A stretch of 64,000 bases of DNA from Mesorhizobium sp. M1B.F.Ca.ET.045.04.1.1. Its GTDB lineage: Bacteria; Pseudomonadota; Alphaproteobacteria; Rhizobiales; Rhizobiaceae. The notes under the pieces were generated by a model. That model saw nothing but the letters and a program-made list of their open reading frames with translations, had not been told where the DNA came from and made no database searches. This document shows positions 38,735 through 47,420 of the stretch, piece after piece (the stretch's first letter is position 1; each line of letters opens with the position of its first letter). The stretch is taken from assembly GCF_003952465.1 (NCBI RefSeq), contig NZ_CP034448.1, positions 4,255,001 through 4,319,000 on the forward strand, written 5' to 3'. A program made the translations under genes and the position numbers.

Positions 38735-39583
38735 ATGTCCGCTTTCGGCCGAACAGGGCATTGGCTTTCCGGCGCCGCCGCATTGGCGCTGCTCGTTGGC
38801 CTGACAGCGCGATCAACCGCGGCCGAGCCGGTCGACGTCCAGCTGGTGCTGGCGGTCGATGTCTCGCTCTCGATGTCGCCGGCCGAACTCGAGATCCAGC
38901 GTCATGGCTATGCGGCGGCACTGACGCATGACAATGTGCTCAAGGCCATCGCCGACGGCGTCTATGGCAAGATCGCGGTCACCTATGTCGAGTGGGCCGG
39001 CACCAGATGGCAGCGGGTCGTCGTGCCATGGACGGTGATCGCCAATCGCGCCGATGCCGAACGGGTCGTCGCGCAGCTCAATGCGCATCCGCCGGACAGC
39101 GCGCGACGCACCTCAATTTCCGGCGCGCTGACATTCGGCAGCGACCTTTTCGCCGAAAGCGGTTTTCAGGGCACCAAGCGCGTCATCGACGTTTCGGGCG
39201 ACGGACCCAACAACCAGGGCGCGCCGGTCGATATCACGCGCGACGAGGTGGTGAAGCAGGGCATCACCATCAACGGACTGCCGCTGATGACAAGGGGCGG
39301 TTTCAGCGGCGTCTTCGACGTCGACAATCTCGACCGCTACTACAGCGACTGCGTCATCGGCGGTCCCGGCGCCTTCATGATCCCGGTCAATGACTGGACT
39401 CAATTCCCGGAAGCGATCCGCCGCAAGCTGGTGCTCGAGCTTGCCGGTCCGGCCTCGCCGCAATGGGCGGCGGAAGAGGCGGCTCACCCGCCGGTCTTGC
39501 TCGCCGACGACAGGCCGGCCGCCGATTGCCTGGCCGGCGAAAAGATGTGGCGCAACCGCGGCTGGATGCTGGACAGCCGCTGA
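38735..39583 (+). CDS. Secreted DUF1194 (vWA-like) protein, 282 aa
   Basis: An N-terminal signal sequence (HWLSGAAALALLVGLTARSTAA) is followed by a von Willebrand A-like domain. LVLAVDVSLSMSPAELEIQR carries the DxSxS metal-site motif, and GTKRVIDVSGDGPNNQGAP is the second conserved block of DUF1194. It probably works in the periplasm as a metal-dependent binding protein. Partners are unknown and no operon neighbour suggests one. Full length for the family. Confidence 0.8.
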   Translation: MSAFGRTGHWLSGAAALALLVGLTARSTAAEPVDVQLVLAVDVSLSMSPAELEIQRHGYAAALTHDNVLKAIADGVYGKIAVTYVEWAGTRWQRVVVPWTVIANRADAERVVAQLNAHPPDSARRTSISGALTFGSDLFAESGFQGTKRVIDVSGDGPNNQGAPVDITRDEVVKQGITINGLPLMTRGGFSGVFDVDNLDRYYSDCVIGGPGAFMIPVNDWTQFPEAIRRKLVLELAGPASPQWAAEEAAHPPVLLADDRPAADCLAGEKMWRNRGWMLDSR

Positions 39584-39710
39584 CCGCCGGCAATGGCAGA
39601 CCAGAGGGGGGCGACCAGAGTGGCGCGGACTTGCTTCCTCGCGCGGCACGATGGCAAAATATGGTGGGGCCGGCGCCATCGCGCAACGCGATCAAATGAG
39701 GAAGCATCAC

Positions 39711-40052
39711 ATGAAACGTTTGGCCATCCTGACGGCACTTGCGTCGACAATATTTGCCGGCAGCGCCAGCGCCCAATTTTACGGCGAAGCGGCCTGCGTG
39801 CTGTTCGAGAATGCAAACTTCCGCGGACGTTCGCTCGAAATGGGCCCCGACGATGCCGTCAATTTCCGGGGCGGGTTTTGGAACGATCGCGTCTCCTCGG
39901 TGCTCGTGCGCCGGGGCTGCACGCTGGTCGCCTATGAGAATTCAGAAAGGCGCGGCCGCTCGATCGAGCTCAACCGCAGGGTCCGCGATTTCGGAGGCTC
40001 CGGCTGGAACGACCGCATCTCGTCGGCCGAGTGCTATTGCGACCGATATTGA
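39711..40052 (+). CDS. Secreted beta/gamma-crystallin-like protein, 113 aa
   Basis: Signal peptide MKRLAILTALASTIFAGSASA, then two Greek-key repeats. The first is around CVLFENANFRGRSLEMGPDD and the second around CTLVAYENSERRGRSIELNR, each followed by a WNDRVSS/WNDRISS strand. That W-N-D-R-[VI]-S-S repeat marks the internal duplication of crystallin folds. Four Cys residues could form disulfides. Members of the fold bind calcium or other ligands in the envelope. Function unknown. Confidence 0.75.
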   Translation: MKRLAILTALASTIFAGSASAQFYGEAACVLFENANFRGRSLEMGPDDAVNFRGGFWNDRVSSVLVRRGCTLVAYENSERRGRSIELNRRVRDFGGSGWNDRISSAECYCDRY

Positions 40053-40210
40053 AGCCGGTGTCGTTCCTAGCGCGCGGCAGCACCGGTCCGGCGCGCAAGG
40101 CGCTTCCCCGCGCTGAGCTAGACCATGGTCCATGACCGATCCTGTTTCATTGACAAGCCTTTTGGGCTCTGTGAGACAATTTCTTCTCACCACATAAAAG
40201 GGGAACCTCA

Positions 40211-41158
40211 ATGAACAGGACCAGCATTTTCGCGGCGGCTCTGACGGCTGTTGTCGGATCGGCGCCGGCCATGGCCGCCACGTCGCTCACCATCGGCATC
40301 AGCGGCTGGACCGGCTTCGCGCCGCTGACTTTAGCCAAGCAGGCTGGCATTTTCGAGAAACATGGGTTGAACGTCACGCTGAAGAAGGTTCCGCAGGCAA
40401 GCCGGCCGCTGGCGATTGCCAGCGGCGACCTGCAATGCGCGGCGACCACGGTCGAGACGTGGATGGTGTGGAACGCCAGCGGCGTCACCACCAAGCAGAT
40501 CTTCCAGCTCGACAAATCCTACGGCGCCGACGGCATCGTCGTGCGCAACGACATCAAGACGGTCGCCGACCTCAAGGGCAAGAATGTCGCCTCGTCCGCG
40601 CCCGGCACGTCGCCCTATTTCCTGCTCGCCTGGGTGCTCAACAAGAACGGCATGTCGACCAAGGACGTGACGGTCGTCAACCTGGAGCCGGACGCGGCGG
40701 CGCAAGCCTTCCTCGCAGGCCAGAATGATGCCGCCGTCACCTACGAGCCCTTCATATCCGCTGTGCGCGGCAAGGCCGACCAGGGGCACATCCTGGCGAC
40801 CACGCTCGACTATCCGATGGTTTTGGACACCGTCGGCTGCACGCCGGATTTCCTCAAGGCCAATCCCGATGCCGCCAAGGCGCTGGCCGACAGCTATTTC
40901 GACGCGCTCGACATGATCAAGAAGGAGCCGCAGAAATCCTACGAGATCATGGGCGCCGACGTGAAGCAGTCGGCCAAGGAGTTCGAGGACTCGGCCAAAT
41001 ACCTGAAATGGGCCGACCGCGAGGAGAACAAGCAGTTCTTCACCAAGGATTTCCAGGACTTTTCCAAGACCGCGGCGGAGCTATTGCTGCAGATGGGATT
41101 GATCAAGGAAGCGCCCGACGTGACGACGCTTGCCGACACCAGCGCGGTGGCCAACTGA
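40211..41158 (+). CDS. ABC transporter substrate-binding protein, SsuA/TauA (NitT) type, 315 aa
   Basis: A signal peptide (about 1-22, ending APAMAA) precedes a type II periplasmic binding fold of the nitrate/sulfonate/taurine/THI5 class: SLTIGISGWTGFAPLTLAKQ at the mature N-terminus and GKNVASSAPGTSPYFLLAWV in the hinge region. The ligand cannot be named. AAGGGG precedes the ATG. It is first in a three-gene importer operon with permease and ATPase. A GlxA-type regulator lies convergently downstream. Confidence 0.88.
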   Translation: MNRTSIFAAALTAVVGSAPAMAATSLTIGISGWTGFAPLTLAKQAGIFEKHGLNVTLKKVPQASRPLAIASGDLQCAATTVETWMVWNASGVTTKQIFQLDKSYGADGIVVRNDIKTVADLKGKNVASSAPGTSPYFLLAWVLNKNGMSTKDVTVVNLEPDAAAQAFLAGQNDAAVTYEPFISAVRGKADQGHILATTLDYPMVLDTVGCTPDFLKANPDAAKALADSYFDALDMIKKEPQKSYEIMGADVKQSAKEFEDSAKYLKWADREENKQFFTKDFQDFSKTAAELLLQMGLIKEAPDVTTLADTSAVAN

Positions 41159-41219
41159 TCGCGCATTCCCCGATCGGCGGCGGCACGCCGCCGATCGCTC
41201 CTTTCAAGGGCTTTCCCTG

Positions 41220-41996
41220 ATGCTGCGTCCCTTGCATCCCGTTCCGCCGGGCACTCGAACCGTGCTCGGCATCGCCTTCTTCGTGCTCTTCGTGGCGTTC
41301 TGGGCCTGGATTACGCTCGGCGGCCATGTGAACCGGATCTTCCTCGCCGACCCGCTGTCGATGTTGACGGACGGCTGGCGACTTTTGGTCGAGGACCGTT
41401 TCTGGCTCGACATCCTGATCACCATCTGGCGCGTCTTCGGCGGCTTTGTGCTGGCTTCGATCGTCGCCGTGCCGATCGGCATCGCGATGGGCGCCTGGAA
41501 GCCGGTCGAGGCATTCCTCGAGCCGTTCGTGTCCTTCGCCCGCTATTTGCCGGCATCTGCCTTCATCCCGTTGCTCATCCTCTGGGCCGGCATTGGGGAA
41601 CTGGAAAAGCTGCTGGTGATCTTCGTGGGCTCGGTCTTCCAGATCATCCTGATCGTCGCGGTCAAGGTCGGCAGCACAAGGCGCGACCTGGTCGAGGCGG
41701 CCTATACGCTGGGCGCGACCGACAACGGCATCGTCAAGCGCGTAATCATGCCGGCCAACGCGCCCGAGATCGCCGAGACGCTGCGGCTCGTGCTGGGTTG
41801 GGCATGGACCTATGTCATCGTCGCCGAGCTGATCGGCTCGTCATCGGGCATCGGCTACATGATCATCAACAGCCAGTCGCGGCTGGCGACCGGACAGATC
41901 ATCTTCGGCATCATCGTCATCGGCCTGATCGGGCTTTTGTCCGACTTCGCCTTCAAGGCGCTCAACCGCCGGCTCTATCCATGGAGCCTGGCGTGA
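41220..41996 (+). CDS. ABC transporter permease, SsuC/TauC type, 258 aa
   Basis: Six hydrophobic segments with the binding-protein-dependent permease loop EAAYTLGATDNGIVKRVIMP (EAA motif, about residue 158), which docks to the ATPase. Start ATG 41220, 61 bases after the binding-protein stop. It overlaps the ATPase gene by GTGA. The longer frame from 41130 runs through the tail of the preceding gene and was rejected. Confidence 0.88.
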   Translation: MLRPLHPVPPGTRTVLGIAFFVLFVAFWAWITLGGHVNRIFLADPLSMLTDGWRLLVEDRFWLDILITIWRVFGGFVLASIVAVPIGIAMGAWKPVEAFLEPFVSFARYLPASAFIPLLILWAGIGELEKLLVIFVGSVFQIILIVAVKVGSTRRDLVEAAYTLGATDNGIVKRVIMPANAPEIAETLRLVLGWAWTYVIVAELIGSSSGIGYMIINSQSRLATGQIIFGIIVIGLIGLLSDFAFKALNRRLYPWSLA

Positions 41997-42799
41997 GCAA
42001 GCTTGTCATCGAAGGCGTCTCGCGGACCTTTGGCGGGGTGAGGGGCGGCCAGCCGGTGCAGGCGCTACAGCCTGTCGACCTCGCGGTCGCGGCCAATGAT
42101 TTCATCACCATCGTCGGCCCGTCAGGCTGCGGGAAATCGACCTTGCTCAGGATCGTCGCCGGGCTGGAGGCGCCGAGCACCGGCCGCGTGCTGCTCGACG
42201 GCAAGGCCGTCACCCGGCCGGGGCCGGATCGCGGCATGGTGTTCCAGTCGTACACGCTGTTCCCCTGGCTGACGGTCGCCGAAAATATCGGCTTCGGCCT
42301 GCGCGAGCGGGGCATGCCCGAGCGCGAGCGCAACGACATCGTCGCTTCCTATGTCGATCTCGTCGGGCTGAAGGGTTTCGAGAACCATTGGCCGAAACAG
42401 CTTTCGGGCGGCATGCAGCAGCGTACGGCGATCGCGCGCGCTTTAGCCAACGACCCGGCGATCCTTTTGCTCGACGAACCGTTCGGCGCGCTGGACAACC
42501 AGACCCGCGGGCTGATGCAGGAATTGCTGCTCGGCATCTGGGAGCGGCGCAAGAAGACGGTGCTGTTCGTCACCCACGATATCGAGGAAGCGATCTTCAT
42601 GGCCTCGCGCGTGATCGTGATGACGGCACGGCCCGGCCGCATCAAATCCGACGTGCCGGTCGAGCTGCCGCACCCGCGCCACTACACGCTGAAGACCAGC
42701 CCGGAATTCTCGGCGCTCAAGGCGCGGTTGACCGAAGATATCCGCATCGAGGCCATGCGGACGGCGCAGACGCAGCCCGCCCAAGCAGCCGCCACCTGA
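41993..42799 (+). CDS. ABC transporter ATP-binding protein, SsuB/TauB type, 268 aa
   Basis: Walker A GPSGCGKSTLLRI (about residue 43), Q-loop MVFQSYTLFPWLTV, signature LSGGMQQRTAIARALA, Walker B LLLDEPFGALD and H-loop FVTHDIEE are all intact. It energises the importer with the two preceding gene products. The GTG start overlaps the permease stop by 4 bases. Confidence 0.92.
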   Translation: MSKLVIEGVSRTFGGVRGGQPVQALQPVDLAVAANDFITIVGPSGCGKSTLLRIVAGLEAPSTGRVLLDGKAVTRPGPDRGMVFQSYTLFPWLTVAENIGFGLRERGMPERERNDIVASYVDLVGLKGFENHWPKQLSGGMQQRTAIARALANDPAILLLDEPFGALDNQTRGLMQELLLGIWERRKKTVLFVTHDIEEAIFMASRVIVMTARPGRIKSDVPVELPHPRHYTLKTSPEFSALKARLTEDIRIEAMRTAQTQPAQAAAT

Positions 42800-42804
42800 C
42801 TGGC

Positions 42805-43806
42805 TCAAGCCGCCAGCAACTGCTTGCGGTCGACGCGTTCCTGTTGCGGCGAGCGGGCGTAGAGCTCGCGGTAGCATTTGGAGAAGTGCGAGGCCGAGAC
42901 GAAGCCGCAGGCCACCGCCACCTCGACCACCGGCATCGACGATTGGATGAGCAGATGCCTGGCGCGGTCGAGCCGGATCTCGAGATAGTAGCGGGCAGGA
43001 GAACGGCCCATCTCGGTGCGGAAGAGGCGCTCGATCTGCCGCCGCGACAGATCGACGTGGTCGGCGATCTCGATCAGCGACAGCGGCTCGGAGAGGTTCG
43101 CCTCCATCAGTTCGATGATCGTCAGCACCTTGGAATTCTGCACGCCAAGGCGCGCCCGCAACGGCAGGCGCTGGCGATCGGTCGGACTGCGCACGCGGTC
43201 GGTCAGCACCTGCTCGCAGACGCGGTTGACGAGGCTTTCGTCGAAGTCGTCGCCGATCAGCTTCAGCATCATGTCAAGCGCGGCTGTGCCGCCGGCGCAG
43301 GTGTAGACGTTCTGGTCGACCTCGAAGAGGTCGGCAAAGACATTGGCCTTCGGGAAGGCCTCCGAAAAGCCCGGCAGGTTCTCCCAATGGATGGCGCAGC
43401 GCTTGTTGGACAGGAGGCCCGCAGCCGCCAGGATATGGGCGCCGGTGCACAGGCCGCCGACGGCGACGCCGCGATTGTACTCCTCGCGCAGCCAGGCGAA
43501 GGCCGACTTGTTGTGGTAGCGCTCGACATTGATGCCGCTGCAGACGATCGCCATGTTCGGCCTATCCGGCCCGGCCATCTTCCTGCGCTCTTCCTCCAGC
43601 GAGGTGTTGACGGCGCATTCGACGCCGTTCGAGGCGCGCACCGGCTTGCCGTCGATGCTGGCCAAACGCCAGCTATAGGCCTCGTAGCCGAGCATCCGGT
43701 TGGCCGAGCGGAGCGGGTCGAGCGCCGTCGCGAAGGCGATCATGGTGAAGTCGGGGATGAGGAAGAATACAAACGATCTCTTGATCGGGTGCTTTACGGC
43801 ATTCAC
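42805..43806 (-). CDS. GlxA/GbdR-like AraC-family transcriptional regulator, 333 aa
   Basis: The N-terminal half is a DJ-1/PfpI-like domain (FVFFLIPDFTMIAFATALDP, VCSGINVERY, GLCTGAHILAAAGLL) and the C-terminal third an AraC double helix-turn-helix (LSLIEIADHVDLSRRQIERL, VEVAVACGFVSASHFSKCYR). This architecture includes GbdR and CdhR, which control glycine betaine and carnitine catabolism. That fits the amine-demethylating genes in the window, though it could also serve the importer next door. GTG 43806 is chosen because GAGG lies 7 bases upstream; the frame extends to 43884. Confidence 0.85.
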   Translation of the reverse strand: MNAVKHPIKRSFVFFLIPDFTMIAFATALDPLRSANRMLGYEAYSWRLASIDGKPVRASNGVECAVNTSLEEERRKMAGPDRPNMAIVCSGINVERYHNKSAFAWLREEYNRGVAVGGLCTGAHILAAAGLLSNKRCAIHWENLPGFSEAFPKANVFADLFEVDQNVYTCAGGTAALDMMLKLIGDDFDESLVNRVCEQVLTDRVRSPTDRQRLPLRARLGVQNSKVLTIIELMEANLSEPLSLIEIADHVDLSRRQIERLFRTEMGRSPARYYLEIRLDRARHLLIQSSMPVVEVAVACGFVSASHFSKCYRELYARSPQQERVDRKQLLAA

Positions 43807-43912
43807 GGGAAACCTCACGCGGCCATGACGCGAACAGAATGTCGCGAACAGCATAGCGTCATCAGGAAAAACCATTCCTGTCAATCGGGTAGGCGGCTAA
43901 GTGAAGATTAAA

Positions 43913-43932
43913 TTTGCGACACGGGTCGCAAA
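43913..43932. promoter_or_regulatory. Inverted repeat TTTGCGAC-N4-GTCGCAAA
   Basis: A perfect 8-bp inverted repeat about 107 bases upstream of the GlxA-type regulator start. Similar half-sites occur before the oxidoreductase at 36084 (36009-36016) and in the corrinoid protein/MttB intergenic region (58420-58437 and about 58470-58483). It could be the regulator's own binding site. Confidence 0.45.
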
Positions 43933-43987
43933 TGGGCAATTGGTCCCAGGCCGGCGCCTCCATCCATGCAACGAAAGCCTGATGAAA

Positions 43988-44023
43988 ATGAAAAACGCCG
44001 CCTCGGCAGGGCCAGGCGGCGTT
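43988..44023 (-). terminator. Rho-independent terminator of the 44-aa gene
   Basis: AACGCCGCCT and AGGCGGCGTT make a perfect 10-bp stem around a 10-base loop. Read on the minus strand it ends in TTTTT. It is 49 bases after the stop of the small gene at 44072. Confidence 0.8.
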
Positions 44024-44071
44024 GAATTCCTTCAGCGCGACGGCAGCGAATACCGTCTGAAAGCGGCTGTC

Positions 44072-44206
44072 TCAGGCAACGAAGCCGAGGCGAGCAGCGG
44101 CCATGGCGCCGGTCTGGCCGGGCATGGTCTTGGCAAGACGCTGACGCTCGAGAGCGGTCGTCAGGTTCATTTCGCGGCGGGTGAACAGGCGGGCAAAGAG
44201 CTTCAT
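44072..44206 (-). CDS. Short basic protein, 44 aa, with its own RBS and terminator
   Basis: The peptide MKLFARLFTRREMNLTTALE continues through RQRLAKTMPGQ to GFVA. GGAG (44213-44216) lies 6 bases before the third of three ATGs, which I take as the start; initiation at 44218 would add four residues. A perfect terminator hairpin follows at 43988-44023, and a CTATAT -10-like box lies upstream on the same strand. The amphipathic, basic N-terminus is similar in size to the DUF1127 micro-proteins nearby but lacks their core motif. Function unknown. It is too short for routine gene callers. Confidence 0.6.
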   Translation of the reverse strand: MKLFARLFTRREMNLTTALERQRLAKTMPGQTGAMAAARLGFVA

Positions 44207-44218
44207 CATCATCTCCAT

Positions 44219-44543
44219 TTGGTTGCTCAGACGGGTCGCCTTCGCTTAATGGAGTGGGGCAGCTCGTTTTGGCTGGCTGTGATATAGGCTTGCTTCAGCC
44301 AAAACTAAATCGCAAAAACGAAGCGCTTGTTATGAAAAGCGACATCAATTGCGACATCTTTGGGCGACGTGCCCGAAATTTACCATTTTTTACAAAGCGT
44401 TAAGTGGGAGACCGCTGCGCTATGCGAGTGGTTCATATGCGTCATGCGCTATCGGCATGGCTGGAAAACTTGTTTGAATACAAACAAAAAGGCCTGCCGG
44501 TCTGACACCTCGGCAGGCCTTTAGTACTTGATACACACTTTAT
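44219..44543. other. Intergenic region between two small minus-strand genes
   Basis: These 325 bases contain a CTATAT box on the minus strand about 55 bases before the 44-aa gene (near 44280-44285). They also hold a pair of GCGACATC direct repeats (44339-44356) and the terminator at 44485-44523. The stretch is AT-richer than its surroundings. No other gene is supported. Confidence 0.4.
44485..44523 (-). terminator. Rho-independent terminator of the DUF1127 gene
   Basis: AAAGGCCTGCCG and CGGCAGGCCTTT form a 12-bp stem. The minus-strand transcript ends in TTTTTG after it, 20 bases beyond the stop of the gene at 44544. Confidence 0.85.
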
Positions 44544-44729
44544 CTACTTTGCTCCGGCCCATGTTCCGACGCCGAGGCGCACACCGGTCTTGGCATCGGC
44601 GGCTTCCGGCCAGCCGATATCCTTCTGCAGTTCGATGGGCAGAGCATGGATTGCGCGTTCGGTCTGGTAGCGGGCGCGGGCCGCGCTGAATTCGGTCGCG
44701 AGCCGACCGATGGATGACAGGATAGACAT
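44544..44729 (-). CDS. DUF1127 micro-protein, 61 aa
   Basis: RYQTERAIHALPIELQKDIG is the DUF1127 core (about residues 20-39), followed by WP and a short variable tail. ATG 44729 is preferred with GGAG 8 bases upstream; the frame extends to 44768 without a good ribosome-binding site. DUF1127 proteins are Arg-rich small proteins of alphaproteobacteria, linked in Agrobacterium and relatives to RNA, phosphate and metabolic regulation. Monocistronic, with its own terminator, and divergent from a LysR gene. Confidence 0.82.
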   Translation of the reverse strand: MSILSSIGRLATEFSAARARYQTERAIHALPIELQKDIGWPEAADAKTGVRLGVGTWAGAK

Positions 44730-44948
44730 TTCTTTCTCCTCTATGCGGGCTGGGAGGCCGCCCGGCAATGCGTTACGTCAGGTCTGTTTCAGCTTCATTT
44801 CATGTCGACTGCAGGTCTGTGTCTGGTCGTTTGATGGCTGCATTTGGCAGCATCCTGCATCGATCGAGTTGACTATGCGCCCGAACTGATGTTCAATCAA
44901 ACGAAATGGGATGATCGTTTGCATCAGAAAAATTGAAGGCAAGCTCCA

Positions 44949-45848
44949 ATGAACGCCCCGCTTAACCATCCTCTGCCGCTGCTCGACCTCGACGTGCTGC
45001 GCACCTTCGTGGCGATCGCCGAGACCGGCAGCTTCACCACCGCCGCCAATGCCGTGTTCCGCACCCCCTCGGCCGTCTCCATGCAGATCAAGAAGTTGGA
45101 GGACATCCTCGGCCGTTCCGTCTTCGCGCGCGACGCGCGCTCGGTGACGCTGACCACCGATGGCGAGATGCTGCTCGGCTATGCCCGGCGGCTTTTGTCG
45201 ATCAACCGCGAGGTGGTGTCGAAGTTCATCATTCCCGACATTGTCGGCGTGGTGCGGCTGGGTTCCCCGGACGATTATGGCGAACGTATCCTGCCGCACG
45301 TCTTGAAGCGCTTCGCGCAGTCGCATCCGTCGATTGCCGTCGACGTCACCATCGACCAGAGCGTCAATCTGCGCCGCCGCATGGACGACCGCGCGCTCGA
45401 CATCACGCTGCTCACCAATTCCTACAAGACCAGCGCGGTCGGCGCCGAGGTGCTGCTCACCGAGCCGATCGTGTGGGCCGGCGCCAAGGGTGGCTGCGCG
45501 CATCTGCGCGAACCGCTGCCGGTGTCGCTGTGGGAAGAGGGCTGCGCCTGGCGGGCCGGCGCCCTGGAAGCGCTCGGCCGCGAGGGCCGCAACTACCGCG
45601 TCGCCTATATGAGCGCCCATACGGCCGGCCAGCGCGCCGCGATCATGGCCGATCTCGCCGTCGCGCCGCTGCCGAAGTCGTTCCTCGGCGACGATATGGT
45701 GGAGCTAGGCCAGAAGGACGGCATGCCGGATATCGGCACCTACAACCTCGCCATGGTCGTGGCGCCGGATGCCAGCGCGCCGGTGAAGGCGGTCGCCGAT
45801 CACATCCGCGCGACCTTCGAACTGTTCCGCGAAACCGGAAAATTCTGA
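44949..45848 (+). CDS. LysR-family transcriptional regulator, 299 aa
   Basis: The N-terminal winged helix (LRTFVAIAETGSFTTAANAV, then FRTPSAVSMQIKKLEDILG) is intact, and the C-terminal effector domain is of the type II periplasmic binding fold (GVVRLGSPDDYGERILPHVL). Full length. It converges with the esterase gene (1-base gap) and is divergent from the DUF1127 gene. Targets cannot be deduced; the esterase or the micro-protein are candidates by position. Confidence 0.88.
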   Translation: MNAPLNHPLPLLDLDVLRTFVAIAETGSFTTAANAVFRTPSAVSMQIKKLEDILGRSVFARDARSVTLTTDGEMLLGYARRLLSINREVVSKFIIPDIVGVVRLGSPDDYGERILPHVLKRFAQSHPSIAVDVTIDQSVNLRRRMDDRALDITLLTNSYKTSAVGAEVLLTEPIVWAGAKGGCAHLREPLPVSLWEEGCAWRAGALEALGREGRNYRVAYMSAHTAGQRAAIMADLAVAPLPKSFLGDDMVELGQKDGMPDIGTYNLAMVVAPDASAPVKAVADHIRATFELFRETGKF

Positions 45849-45849
45849 G

Positions 45850-46815
45850 CTATTCGGCCGCCGGCGCAGGCCGCGCCGCGTAGGCAGTTCCGGTCCGGCG
45901 CGGTGCGTAGGCGCGTTGCGGTGCCGGTTCGCCTGTGAGGAAATCGACAATGCTGTCGCGTGCGCGCCGCGCTTCCGGCATCTCGATCAGCGGCCAGACA
46001 TGGAACATGCCTTCCTCATAGACCACGTCGACCTCGACGCCTGCGGCGCGCGCCCGTTCGGCGAAGATCAGATTGTCGGGGCTGAGCAAGTCATGCGAGC
46101 CGGTGAGCAGCAGCGTCTTCGGCAGCACCGAGAGATCGCCATAGAGCGGGCTGATGTGCCAGTCGGAGCGGTCGATGCCGGCGCTGTAGAGCCGGATCGC
46201 CTCGAGCCCGCCGGCAATGCCGAGCCACGGATCGCGGCGCTCCGCCTCGAACACCTCCGGATTGGACAGCGACATGTCGAGGCCGGGCGAGATCAGCACG
46301 TGGCGCGATGGTGAAGGCAGCCCTTTCTCGGCGGCCATCATAGTGAGCACGACGGCCATGTTGCCGCCGGCGGAATCGCCCATGAAGACGATGTCCTCGG
46401 CATTGGTCTCTTCGAGCATGCGCCGATAGACCTCGCCGACCATGCCGAACATGTCATGGAAATTGTGCTCCGGCGCGATCGGATAGATCGGCACGGTGAC
46501 GCCGAAGCCCAGCCGCTCCGCCATCTCGGCGATCAGCACCCAGTGATAGGACGTGATTTGAAAGACGAAGGCGCCGCCATGCATATAGAGGATGCGCCGA
46601 CGCTCGTCGGCCTTTGGCGCGATCTCATAGACGGGAAAACCGTCGACGCTGGTCTCGGCGATGCCCAGCCGTGCCTTCAGCAAGGCTGGCGGGTGATAGT
46701 CCTCGGTCTTGCGGGCGTAGGCAATCCAGCGCTGCAAATTCTCGGGGCTGGAAAAGGCCTTCTTGCGGCCGTGCCTGAGAATGAACGAGACGACGTGGCT
46801 TTTCAAACTGGGCAT
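45850..46815 (-). CDS. Alpha/beta hydrolase of the hormone-sensitive-lipase (GDXG) family, 321 aa
   Basis: YMHGGAFVFQ (oxyanion HGG, about residue 77) and VFMGDSAGGNMAVVL (GDSAGG nucleophile elbow, about 144) define family IV bacterial esterases. The catalytic Asp is near GSHDLLSPDNLIFAE and the His near EGMFHVWPL. Cytosolic, no signal peptide. Likely hydrolyses short-chain esters. Substrate unknown. An AT-rich stretch just upstream (about 46845-46890) contains a TTGACA on the correct strand. Confidence 0.88.
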   Translation of the reverse strand: MPSLKSHVVSFILRHGRKKAFSSPENLQRWIAYARKTEDYHPPALLKARLGIAETSVDGFPVYEIAPKADERRRILYMHGGAFVFQITSYHWVLIAEMAERLGFGVTVPIYPIAPEHNFHDMFGMVGEVYRRMLEETNAEDIVFMGDSAGGNMAVVLTMMAAEKGLPSPSRHVLISPGLDMSLSNPEVFEAERRDPWLGIAGGLEAIRLYSAGIDRSDWHISPLYGDLSVLPKTLLLTGSHDLLSPDNLIFAERARAAGVEVDVVYEEGMFHVWPLIEMPEARRARDSIVDFLTGEPAPQRAYAPRRTGTAYAARPAPAAE

Positions 46816-47048
46816 GCGGATACACGGACTTCGGCCGAGCCGACTAAGAGAATTCCCCTATTATCCGAAGATTGTACCTCAGTTAAAAATGTCAAGGTTC
46901 GCCGCGGGCACATCGACGTGATGCAACGGGCGGCCGCCTCGCCGTCGACCCGGCAGCAGCGCGGCGCGCAGCTTGTTGTCGCCGGTCGCCGAGGCCGCCC
47001 GCCGGCCCCGGCGCCTGCCGAGCAGCTTGCATTTGTCGGCGAAGGTCA

Positions 47049-47234
47049 TCAGCGCGGCGTGCCCAGAAGCAGCGCATGGAGGGCTGCCTGCGGGTCGCTC
47101 GGCGGCGAGGCCGGCCAGCCAATATCCTTCTGGACATGCGCCGGCAGGTCGTTGAGCGCGCGGATCGCCTTGTTGCGGGCGTGGGCCTGCCTGATGGTGA
47201 CGCCAAAACGGCCGAGATTATCGAACATCGACAT
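47049..47234 (-). CDS. DUF1127 micro-protein, 61 aa
   Basis: RNKAIRALNDLPAHVQKDIG is the DUF1127 core, very similar to the protein at 44544 (both have KDIGWP). GGAGG lies 7 bases before ATG 47234. The two are paralogues 2.5 kb apart on the same strand. The region from 46816 to 47048 downstream holds no supported gene. Confidence 0.8.
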   Translation of the reverse strand: MSMFDNLGRFGVTIRQAHARNKAIRALNDLPAHVQKDIGWPASPPSDPQAALHALLLGTPR

Positions 47235-47347
47235 TGTGGTTCCTCCGGAAGATCGCGCCGGCCTGAAGACATTTCACGCCAGCCCTTCGATGGCGGGCTA
47301 AATGCGCCCGACATGTTTCCAGCGGATTTCACGAAAACAGCGTTTCG

Positions 47348-47389
47348 GTTTCCGGATCGGGGCGATCCGGAAACATTTGCATGCAAATG
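47348..47389. promoter_or_regulatory. Perfect hairpin followed by a 16-bp palindrome
   Basis: GTTTCCGGATC-GGGGC-GATCCGGAAAC (47348-47374) is a perfect 11-bp stem. It is followed at once by the palindrome CATTTGCATGCAAATG (47374-47389). They lie between the RACo stop (47421) and the DUF1127 start (47234), both minus strand. The hairpin may end the RACo transcript, although no strong T run follows, and the palindrome may be an operator of the DUF1127 gene. Confidence 0.5.
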
Positions 47390-47420
47390 AAATCGAAAGG
47401 CGTGTCGGTGAGAAGCAGGC

